This document shows, piece after piece, positions 25,665 through 32,545 of a stretch of 47,762 bases of DNA. A program made the translations under genes and the position numbers. The notes beneath the pieces are model-generated. The model saw nothing but the letters and a program-made list of their open reading frames with translations. It had not been told where the DNA came from and did no database searches. Within the stretch, counting starts at the first letter, position 1, and the number at the start of each line of letters is the position of its first letter. This stretch comes from Beijerinckiaceae bacterium (GTDB lineage Bacteria; Bacteroidota; Bacteroidia; Chitinophagales; Chitinophagaceae). Location: contig CAJCIQ010000112.1 in the NCBI GenBank assembly GCA_903970475.1, positions 1 to 47,762 of the forward strand, read 5' to 3'.

Positions 25665-27145
25665 GATATGCCTCCTTTTTCTCTGAGCGAAATCAATTGT
25701 TCGTGTACTTCATGTTCAAAACCTTTGAGCTGGGTAAGATCAGCACTCCAAAGGTTTTGGTCTTGCAATATGGATTTAACCACCAGGGCCGGATCTTCTT
25801 GTTTCCAATAGTCGTTATAAAGCCCTGCGTTGTCGTCATTAATAGGATAGTGTATGCCCCTGCTTTCTCCATAGTACTTACCATCCTCCACCTTAAGGGG
25901 GCGCATGAATAAAATATGCCCGGCAAATCCCATGGCCATGGCCTGAGGAACGCTGTCTTTCTGCGCATAGTGCCTGAGCAACACAGGTATGACCCGGAGC
26001 TTTAATTTACTGGAATATTGCAGGGTGATATTGATCCAGCGATGGTCCAGGTAGGGATTACGAAACCGGTCCAGGACTTTATGCCCAAATTGATGGGCAA
26101 TACCTTCCGAAAGGTTGGCAGGGATGGAATGCGCTATTTCGTCCATCATCACCGTTTGGATGAAATCAGAAAAAGCCTCATTTTCCATGGTATCCCTGAC
26201 CGTATCAAATCCACTCAGGAAAGCCAATCCACAGGCAATGGTATGGGTACCATTGAGCATCCGCAGCTTTAACTCCTTAAATTCCTCGATGTTGGGCGCA
26301 ATGATCACGCCTGAATCCCCTTGAGCAAAAGAAAGGATGGGCCCCAGCAATTCCTTACTTCCTTCTATGGCCCAGAGTCTATATGACTCACAAATCAGCA
26401 GCAGGTCATCTTCGTAACCCAGGTATTTTTGGATCTGATCAAGGGTTGCTGCATCTGGCCTGCCAGGTACGATGCGATCCACCAAAGAATTACACCAATG
26501 ATTACCAGTAACCATCCAGGTCTCAAAATCATCACCCAGCTGGTTAAACCTGGCCAAAGCCAGGCATATGCTTCTTAGTTTGGTTGCATTGTCGCTGATC
26601 AGTTCTGTGGGGATGATGACCAATCCGCCATCCATACTTCCATTACAGGCCTGATACCGGGCGTATAGAAAAGCCAGCAGTTTACCAGGATAAGAACTGG
26701 GTGGTGTATCATGAATACTTTCTTCCACCAGTTGTATACCTACTTCTGTGGTATTGGAAATGACGATGCGGATGTTTTGGGCCTTGGCCAGGTCCAGGAT
26801 CTCCCTCCAGGATTCTGTTGCCGTCAGCACACGGCTGATGGCAGAACTGATTCTGTTTTCGGTGACCCTGTGGCCATGTTCTATACCACGGACACAGAGT
26901 GTATAAAGGTTATCCTGTCGTTGAAAGGCGGCTCCGTCTCCGCCCGCTGTAGATTTGACGACAACGACCCTGCCATTAAACAGGCCATGTTGGTTGGCCT
27001 GGTCTATAAAATAATCCGGAAGGCCCCTGAGCAACACGCCTGTACCGAACTGTAGGACCTTTTCGGGAAGCCGCAGGGAAGCCGCATTGGGCTTTTTGAC
27101 TCCACCATCCGGGACTTCATCTAATTCTGCAATGGACAGTTTCAT
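25661..27145 (-). CDS. uxaB: Tagaturonate reductase (mannitol dehydrogenase family)
   Basis: A 494-residue polyol dehydrogenase-type protein. The Rossmann part starts at VLQFGTGVLLRG (residues about 31-42); other markers are VISNTTEVGIQ, MVTGNHWCNSLVDRIVPGRP, the helix pair with LKLRMLNGTHT and the catalytic-region ENEAFSDFIQTVMMDEI. It reduces D-tagaturonate to D-altronate with NADH. The length is close to the E. coli enzyme (483). It overlaps uxaA by 4 bp and follows the LgoD-like dehydrogenase by 28 bp; LgoD makes D-tagaturonate, so the three act in series. No UxaC is present in the window, so tagaturonate need not come from galacturonate. Confidence 0.9.
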   Translation of the reverse strand: MKLSIAELDEVPDGGVKKPNAASLRLPEKVLQFGTGVLLRGLPDYFIDQANQHGLFNGRVVVVKSTAGGDGAAFQRQDNLYTLCVRGIEHGHRVTENRISSAISRVLTATESWREILDLAKAQNIRIVISNTTEVGIQLVEESIHDTPPSSYPGKLLAFLYARYQACNGSMDGGLVIIPTELISDNATKLRSICLALARFNQLGDDFETWMVTGNHWCNSLVDRIVPGRPDAATLDQIQKYLGYEDDLLLICESYRLWAIEGSKELLGPILSFAQGDSGVIIAPNIEEFKELKLRMLNGTHTIACGLAFLSGFDTVRDTMENEAFSDFIQTVMMDEIAHSIPANLSEGIAHQFGHKVLDRFRNPYLDHRWINITLQYSSKLKLRVIPVLLRHYAQKDSVPQAMAMGFAGHILFMRPLKVEDGKYYGESRGIHYPINDDNAGLYNDYWKQEDPALVVKSILQDQNLWSADLTQLKGFEHEVHEQLISLREKGGIS

Positions 27146-27173
27146 TATTTGGGTAATTACATTGTTTAGGTTA

Positions 27174-28169
27174 TTATAGTTCTACCATGGCTTTGATGAC
27201 ACCTTTTGCGGGGTCCAGCCAACCTTTAAATTCCTTTCCTACTTCATCAAACGACACCCGGTGCGTAATAAAGGTGAGGGGATCTACCAATCCAGACCGC
27301 ATGCTGTGCATTACGTGCTCAAAATCTTCTTTGGTGGCGTTGCGGCTACTCATTAGGGTTGTCTCCCTTTTATGAAACTCCGGATGGGAAAAACTAAAGG
27401 CTGCTTTTTGTAAGCCTATAAGCACATAACGTCCTCCGTGAGCCAGGTAGGACAAGCCATGTTGAATGGCGCCCAGGTTACCCGTACAATCGATGACGAC
27501 GGTAGGCATTTGACCGGCAGTGATATGGCGCAAATCATCGGCTGTCGCTACTTCACTGATCGACATGATCGTATGCATAACCCCCAATCGCTCCCTGCAA
27601 AAATCCAAACGGTGTTGATTGACGTCCAGGGTTATGACTTTAGCACCTGCGATGGAAGCAAAAGCCATGGTCCCTAATCCAATGGGACCAGCGCCCATGA
27701 CCAATACATATTCCCCAGGTTGTACACCTGCCCTGCGCACTCCATGGGCGCCAATGGCCAGGGGCTCCACCAAAGCCAGTGCTTCATGAGACAATCTGCC
27801 ACCGGGTATCAAAGCGGAATCCGGTACGGACAGGTATTCCACCATGCCTCCATCTATATGTACCCCACAAACCTGAATGCTGCTGCAACAATTGGGCTTG
27901 CCGTGCAAGCAGGCCACGCAATGGCCGCAGGAATAATAAGGCATGATGGTATAGGCTTCCCCAGTACCACCCACCAGATCACCTGATAATTCATGGCCCA
28001 GAATGCGGGGATAATGGAAAAAGGGCTGGGTCCCTTGGAAGGCATGGAGGTCCGTTCCGCAGATGCCTACCTTTCGTATTTTCAGGATAGACCTGCCCAG
28101 TTCAGGTTGGGGCTCCGGTACCTCCTTGTATTCCAGTTTGCCTGGTGTACTACATATGAGTGCGCGCAT
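27174..28169 (-). CDS. Zinc-dependent L-galactonate 5-dehydrogenase-like (LgoD-like MDR)
   Basis: The 331-residue medium-chain dehydrogenase has the catalytic-zinc ligands in VGICGTDLHAF and RILGHELSG, four structural-zinc cysteines in SCGHCVACLHGKPNCC, and the nucleotide motif VMGAGPIGLG. Overall it resembles E. coli LgoD (YjjN): shared segments include QPFFHYPRILGHE, CGVHIDGGMVEYLSVP, PLAIGAHGVRRAG and HPEFHKRETTLMSSRNAT. LgoD oxidises C5 of L-galactonate, giving D-tagaturonate. The location next to uxaB and uxaA fits that chemistry. With L-fuconate, a 6-deoxy-L-galactonate, the same enzyme would give the 1-deoxy analogue. The assignment is by family and context and has not been shown for this protein. 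Confidence 0.8.
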   Translation of the reverse strand: MRALICSTPGKLEYKEVPEPQPELGRSILKIRKVGICGTDLHAFQGTQPFFHYPRILGHELSGDLVGGTGEAYTIMPYYSCGHCVACLHGKPNCCSSIQVCGVHIDGGMVEYLSVPDSALIPGGRLSHEALALVEPLAIGAHGVRRAGVQPGEYVLVMGAGPIGLGTMAFASIAGAKVITLDVNQHRLDFCRERLGVMHTIMSISEVATADDLRHITAGQMPTVVIDCTGNLGAIQHGLSYLAHGGRYVLIGLQKAAFSFSHPEFHKRETTLMSSRNATKEDFEHVMHSMRSGLVDPLTFITHRVSFDEVGKEFKGWLDPAKGVIKAMVEL

Positions 28170-28211
28170 AGTCTTTAACGCTTGGGGTGCCGCCGTCAGC
28201 GGCCACCCGGG

Positions 28212-29000
28212 TTATGCATTTGCCAGGGCCCTGTCCAGGTGCACATACCCTCCATCAACATGGAGCAATTGGCCCGTCGTATGGGAGGATTTTTCCGAGA
28301 GCAGGAAGGCGGTTGCATTTGCGATTTCCAATGAAGTGGTCATCCGGCCGCCCAGGGGGATCCTGGCTGTGATTTCTTTTAATTTTTCTTCAGGTGCAGA
28401 AAGGGTGGCGATCCATTTTTCATATTGGGGCGTCCAACATTCGGCCACCACAATCCCGTTTACCCGTATACCATATTTGAGCAATTCCACGGCCCATTCC
28501 CTGGTCAGGGCATTTCGCCCGCCATTGGAAGCTGCATATGCAGATGTATTACCCTGACCCGTTTCTGCCGTTTTGGACGTAATGTTGACAATAGCCCCTT
28601 TCGACTTTATTAAGGCGGGCAGGGAATGGTGCACGATGAGGTAATAATGGACCAGGTTTCTATGCAGGGAAGCCATGAACCCATCGTAATTACCATGCTC
28701 CAACCCTACGCCATCGTTTTGTCCGGCATTGTTGACGATACCGTCAATATGACCGAAACAGCGGACCACGCTTTTGACGGCAGCCTCGCAAGCCTCAGGA
28801 TCGGATAGTTCAGCGGTCACATAGTCGGCTTTTTTTCCTGCTTTAATTAATTCATCGACCAGCGCACGGTTGTCCTCTTCATGGCGACCAATGATGATGG
28901 GGATGGCCCCTTCTTCGGCCAGTATCCGGGAAATGCCTTCTCCTATTCCTTTTGCGCCCCCGGTAACGATGATGATCTTTTCGGAAAGTTGTAAATCCAT
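28212..29000 (-). CDS. SDR sugar dehydrogenase, probable L-fucose / L-galactose dehydrogenase
   Basis: A 262-residue SDR with the cofactor motif TGGAKGIG (residues 13-20), NNAG (90-93), Ser142 (NITSKTA) and Tyr155. The motif after Tyr155 reads YAASN, so the usual catalytic lysine position is Asn159 (codon AAT). The C-terminal VVAECWTPQYEKW and DGGYVHLDRAL look like sugar dehydrogenases of the FucX type. In the operon it sits between the lactonase (3 bp gap) and LgoD-like gene, which places it at oxidation of the pyranose to the 1,5-lactone. A 42-bp spacer with an imperfect GC-rich hairpin (about 28177-28204) separates it from the next gene. Confidence 0.82.
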   Translation of the reverse strand: MDLQLSEKIIIVTGGAKGIGEGISRILAEEGAIPIIIGRHEEDNRALVDELIKAGKKADYVTAELSDPEACEAAVKSVVRCFGHIDGIVNNAGQNDGVGLEHGNYDGFMASLHRNLVHYYLIVHHSLPALIKSKGAIVNITSKTAETGQGNTSAYAASNGGRNALTREWAVELLKYGIRVNGIVVAECWTPQYEKWIATLSAPEEKLKEITARIPLGGRMTTSLEIANATAFLLSEKSSHTTGQLLHVDGGYVHLDRALANA

Positions 29001-29003
29001 AAG

Positions 29004-29855
29004 TTATTGTATATGATAAAATGCGGCTGCGTTCCCTCCAAATATGGAAGATTTTTCCTCAGGAGAAAATGCAGTAAAATAATCGTTTGCAATCCGTATG
29101 GTTTCCTCATAGGACGCTGCCAACAAACATACGGGCCAGTCTGATCCATACAGGAGCCTTTTAGGTCCGAACGCCTCCACGACTGTATCCAGGAAAGGTC
29201 GGAAATCTTCCTTCTTCCATCCCTGCCAATCGGCTTCGGTTACCATACCCGAGACTTTACACCATACGTTGGGGCACTCACCCAGGACCTTCAGGTGCTG
29301 GGACCAGACGGGCAGGGAGCCAGGGGTGCCGGCCGCGTACCCTTTTATATCCGGCTTGGCCATATGGTCGAGCACAAAAGCCTGATTGGGGAACTTGCGC
29401 GCCAGCTCCAGGGCATAGGGCAACTGGTCGGCATAAATCAGTATATCGTAGGTGAAGTGATAGCGGTTGAGTAATTCAATACCCCGCATGAAGTCAGGCC
29501 TCAGCATCAGGTCCCTTTGTGCTTCTCCCTGTAGTACGTGCCTGAATCCCTTCAGCATAGGAAAGGCAGCATAATGTGCAAGCTGGTCCTCCACATCAGG
29601 GGCCCTCAGATCCACCCATCCAACCACCCCTTTGATAAAGGCATGGCTTCCCGCCAGCTCCAGTAAAAAAGCGTTTTCTTCCCTTGACTGATCAGCCTGC
29701 ACGGCTATGCATCCATCGATGGCCTGTTCTTCCAGCCAGTGATGCAGGTCTGAAGGCAAATAGTCCTTGCGCAGCATACCCATGTCTTCGGTGATCCATT
29801 GATCCCTAAGGGGTTGATATTTCCAAAAGTGCTGATGAGCGTCTATTCGGGGCAT
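29004..29855 (-). CDS. Amidohydrolase-superfamily sugar lactonase (L-fuconolactonase / L-galactonolactonase-like)
   Basis: A 283-residue TIM-barrel amidohydrolase (Amidohydro_2 type). The metal-binding pair is in RIDAHQHFWKY at the N-terminus; further markers are IAVQADQSREENAFLLELA, GVVGWVDL, FVLDHMAKPDI, CKVSGMVTEADW and the catalytic aspartate in LLYGSDWPV. Characterised relatives hydrolyse L-fuconolactone and L-galactono-1,5-lactone to the acids. The start is set at 29855 so that the His-x-His motif falls about eight residues in, as is usual; the frame extends ten codons upstream to 29885 with no homology. It overlaps the mutarotase end by 13 bp. Confidence 0.85.
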   Translation of the reverse strand: MPRIDAHQHFWKYQPLRDQWITEDMGMLRKDYLPSDLHHWLEEQAIDGCIAVQADQSREENAFLLELAGSHAFIKGVVGWVDLRAPDVEDQLAHYAAFPMLKGFRHVLQGEAQRDLMLRPDFMRGIELLNRYHFTYDILIYADQLPYALELARKFPNQAFVLDHMAKPDIKGYAAGTPGSLPVWSQHLKVLGECPNVWCKVSGMVTEADWQGWKKEDFRPFLDTVVEAFGPKRLLYGSDWPVCLLAASYEETIRIANDYFTAFSPEEKSSIFGGNAAAFYHIQ

Positions 29856-30187
29856 AGGGAAAAAATTGATTCCATCAGGACCCACTTCTGACCGGGTTCA
29901 GCCCAGGGTAAGGGCTGCTGGAAATTCCACATCAGGGTTTCCCACTGGCGGACAGCCGGGTTATCCTTATCCATGGCATCCTTCACGTCAAAGCTGAAGT
30001 CATCAGTGGTTTCCATGATCATCATTAACCGGTTTCCGGTACGGTAAATCTGCATGCCTACTATACCGGAGTTGGTAATGCTGTCTTTAATTTCCGGCCA
30101 GATCCTGTCTGGTTCATGCAGGTGTTCATATTCCCGGATGAGCTTAGGGTCGTCTTTTAGATCCAGTGCCAAACAATAGCGTTTCAT
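29843..30187 (-). CDS. L-rhamnose/L-fucose mutarotase family protein (RhaM-like)
   Basis: The 114-residue product belongs to the rhamnose mutarotase family (dimeric alpha/beta barrel). Conserved features are CLALDLKDDPKLIREYEHLH, with Tyr and His of the active site, IWPEIKDSI, and a C-terminal WVLMESIFSL. It equilibrates the anomers of a 6-deoxy or L-sugar so that the dehydrogenase receives its preferred form; in Xanthomonas and Campylobacter fucose loci a member of this family does this for L-fucose. The only ATG is at 30187; a TTG two codons earlier was not preferred. It is second in the operon, 21 bp after fucP. Confidence 0.88.
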   Translation of the reverse strand: MKRYCLALDLKDDPKLIREYEHLHEPDRIWPEIKDSITNSGIVGMQIYRTGNRLMMIMETTDDFSFDVKDAMDKDNPAVRQWETLMWNFQQPLPWAEPGQKWVLMESIFSLCPE

Positions 30188-30208
30188 GTTCAAAGGCGTT
30201 TTAGGTGA

Positions 30209-31555
30209 TTAATGCCCCCCGGATAAACGAGGTAGAGGGCCCCCCTGGGCAAAGGATGAACCTGCTCCTTTATAGGCATACCAGGCGACGTATCCGTAGG
30301 CAATCAACGGTATAACCATACCGTATGCCAGGCTATGACTCACTTCTGCAATTTTGCCCATTAAGGGAGGGAAAAGCGCACCACCCCCAATGGTCATGAC
30401 CATGATGGACCCTCCGAATTTAGTAAGCGGTCCCAGATCTCTTACTGCCAGGGCAAAGTTAGTGGGATACATCACGGACATGAAGAAACTGGTCAGGAAT
30501 ATGGCCCATACCCCCATCCACCCAGGAAAAGCTATGGACAGGACCACCAGCCCGAGATTGATCAGACAATAAATTCCCATCAACCGTTGGGGTGTTTGCC
30601 GGCGCATAAACCAGGTTGCAGAAAAACGCCCCGCCAGGAACATCACCAAAGTGCCGATCAGGAGCTTTCCCGCAAACTTTTCAGGCGCACCGGTATAGTC
30701 CTTTATGTATTGGATAAAAAAACTCCAGGTGCAAACCTGAGCAGCTATATATAAGAACTGGGAGATCAGGCCATTGGTGAAATGTGGAAAGCGCCCTGAA
30801 AACAATTCCCGAACAGCCTGTTTGGCCGGTGGTTTGTTTTCCGCTTCATCTTCCTTCTCGTCACGGACCTTGGGAAACTTGTTGACCAGGATCAATATAC
30901 CCCAGATTAAAGCAAAACCAGCCAGTACCAGGTAAGGCACAACAATGCGAAGGATTTCTGAATGCAGGTAGGCTGCATAAGTCCCTGCCAGCTTCATGCT
31001 GGCGATTTTGGCAGGATCATTTTCTACACCTGAAAAAATAAACCTGGTCCCGATATAAGCGCCCAGGATAGACCCTATGGGGTTGAATGCCTGGGAAAAA
31101 TTCAAGCGCCTTTCCGATGTTTGTTCCCGGCCCAATACCACGATAAACAGGTTCGCCCCCGTTTCCAGGAAGGTTAATCCACAGGCAATGACAAATAAAG
31201 CGCCCAGGAATAAGGTATATTTCCCGACTATAGCGGCCGGCCAGAACAGGAAACAACCAAAGGAGAACAGGAAAAGCCCCGTGACCAACCCCGCTTTATA
31301 GGAAAACCGACGCATGAACAATGCGGAAGGAAGGGCAATCAGAAAATAGCCCATGTAAAAGGCAAATTGTACCAATGATGCCTGGAACCGGTTGAGTTCA
31401 AAGGATTTCATGAACTGAGGAATCAATATGTCATTGAGATTATTGGGAATACCCCAGATCAAAAACAACATGGTAACCAGGGAAAACTGCATCAGGTTAG
31501 TGGCCGGAATGAAACCGAAAATCTCCTTTTCAGTGGACAAGACAGACTTAGGCAT
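30209..31555 (-). CDS. fucP: L-fucose:H+ symporter (MFS)
   Basis: A 448-residue major facilitator protein with 12 predicted helices and a hydrophilic central loop (residues about 225-245, KVRDEKEDEAENKPPAKQ). Segments LFLIWGIPNNLNDILIPQF and AFYMGYFLIALPSALFMRRF and GANLFIVVLGREQTSERRLNFSQAFNPIGSILG are hallmarks of the FucP family. It takes up L-fucose and, in E. coli, also L-galactose and D-arabinose with a proton. As first gene of the nine-gene leftward operon it sets the likely substrate range. It faces an AraC-type regulator across 126 bp. Confidence 0.92.
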   Translation of the reverse strand: MPKSVLSTEKEIFGFIPATNLMQFSLVTMLFLIWGIPNNLNDILIPQFMKSFELNRFQASLVQFAFYMGYFLIALPSALFMRRFSYKAGLVTGLFLFSFGCFLFWPAAIVGKYTLFLGALFVIACGLTFLETGANLFIVVLGREQTSERRLNFSQAFNPIGSILGAYIGTRFIFSGVENDPAKIASMKLAGTYAAYLHSEILRIVVPYLVLAGFALIWGILILVNKFPKVRDEKEDEAENKPPAKQAVRELFSGRFPHFTNGLISQFLYIAAQVCTWSFFIQYIKDYTGAPEKFAGKLLIGTLVMFLAGRFSATWFMRRQTPQRLMGIYCLINLGLVVLSIAFPGWMGVWAIFLTSFFMSVMYPTNFALAVRDLGPLTKFGGSIMVMTIGGGALFPPLMGKIAEVSHSLAYGMVIPLIAYGYVAWYAYKGAGSSFAQGGPLPRLSGGH

Positions 31556-31681
31556 AGCAATACTTTAGAGCTCCAAAGAAATGCTTTTTATCCATTCCAT
31601 GGACCCTTGATCTTATCAGATACTTCAGTTTTTTTAACCTGATATTCAAAAAATGATCAATTTTGAGGAATATTCAACCAT
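31556..31681. promoter_or_regulatory. Divergent control region between fucP operon and araC-type gene
   Basis: The 126-bp spacer holds an 8-bp direct repeat ATATTCAA (31642-31649 and 31670-31677, 28 bp apart), the second copy ending 4 bp before the regulator ATG, with a TGATCA palindrome between them, and a TATC-A-GATA palindrome at 31614-31622. Direct repeats suit AraC-type binding, so this is a candidate operator. No full TTTG-N19-TAnnTTTG promoter was found in either direction. Confidence 0.45.
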
Positions 31682-32545
31682 ATGCGCCCGGAATTACTCA
31701 AAGTCCCCAAAAAGATAACCGACTCTTTCAGCGTGCGCCAGGACTTCTCCAATCAAGTCAATAACAGATGGCATTACCACCCCGAGCTGGAATTGATCCA
31801 TTTTCATAAAGGAGGCGGGGCTCAGTTTGTGGGCGATCATATTTCCCGGTTTACGAGTGGGGATATTGTTTTGGTAGGGTCTAACCTTCCCCATTTCTGG
31901 AGGTATGACCGTCCGGAGCCTCAAGGCAATCAGCCCTTTTCAACCGTCATTCATTTTAGGGCAGACCTATGGGGTGAGCCTTTTCTGGATTTGCCGGAAC
32001 TAAGGCTGCTCCGGTTGCTACTGGAAAAGACCAAAAGAGGGGTTCGCATACCAGGGAAAAAAGACCAGCATAGGATCGGCGTCCAGATAGAGAAGATATA
32101 CGCAGCCGATGGGTTTGACCGTATGATGCAACTACTGCGCACCTTATCCGACATGGCGGCTTGCAAAGACCTGCAACTATTGTCCTCTCTGGGTTTCCAG
32201 CCCGATTTATCCGAAGGGGAAAAGGAAAGGATACACGCCATCTACGAGTTTACCTTGCAGCATTTCAGGCAGCCCATTTACCTGGAAGAAGTTTCTTTGT
32301 TGGTAAGGATGGTGCCCAATTCCTTTTGCCGTTATTTCAAGTCCAGGACGGGAAAGACCTATTCCCAGTTTGTCACCGAGATCCGGGTGGGGCATGCCTG
32401 CAAATTGCTTATCGACAATCATATCAGCATTAAGCAGGTCTGTTTTGAATCAGGTTTCAACAACTTTACCTCCTTTAATCAATCCTTCAAAAAGATCACC
32501 GGCAAAGTCCCCCAGGCCTATCAAAAGGCATACGCAGGCGGTTAG
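31682..32545 (+). CDS. AraC family transcriptional regulator (cupin sensor)
   Basis: The 287-residue protein has an N-terminal cupin-like sugar-sensing domain (WHYHPELELIHFHKGGGAQF, GDIVLVGSNLPHFWRYD) and a C-terminal AraC DNA-binding domain with two helix-turn-helix motifs (EEVSLLVRMVPNSFCRYFKS and KQVCFESGFNNFTSFNQSFKKITG). It is transcribed away from the fucP operon and most likely controls that operon in response to L-fucose, L-galactose or a downstream intermediate. The start at 31682 follows the second ATATTCAA repeat, so the protein may regulate itself. Its stop overlaps the convergent macroglobulin-like gene by 4 bp. Confidence 0.9.
   Translation: MRPELLKVPKKITDSFSVRQDFSNQVNNRWHYHPELELIHFHKGGGAQFVGDHISRFTSGDIVLVGSNLPHFWRYDRPEPQGNQPFSTVIHFRADLWGEPFLDLPELRLLRLLLEKTKRGVRIPGKKDQHRIGVQIEKIYAADGFDRMMQLLRTLSDMAACKDLQLLSSLGFQPDLSEGEKERIHAIYEFTLQHFRQPIYLEEVSLLVRMVPNSFCRYFKSRTGKTYSQFVTEIRVGHACKLLIDNHISIKQVCFESGFNNFTSFNQSFKKITGKVPQAYQKAYAGG

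Noticed and set aside
25661..27145. Galacturonate pathway from uxaB and uxaA
   Set aside because: No uxaC or pectin gene is in the window; the LgoD-like neighbour offers a better source of tagaturonate, though galacturonate cannot be fully excluded.
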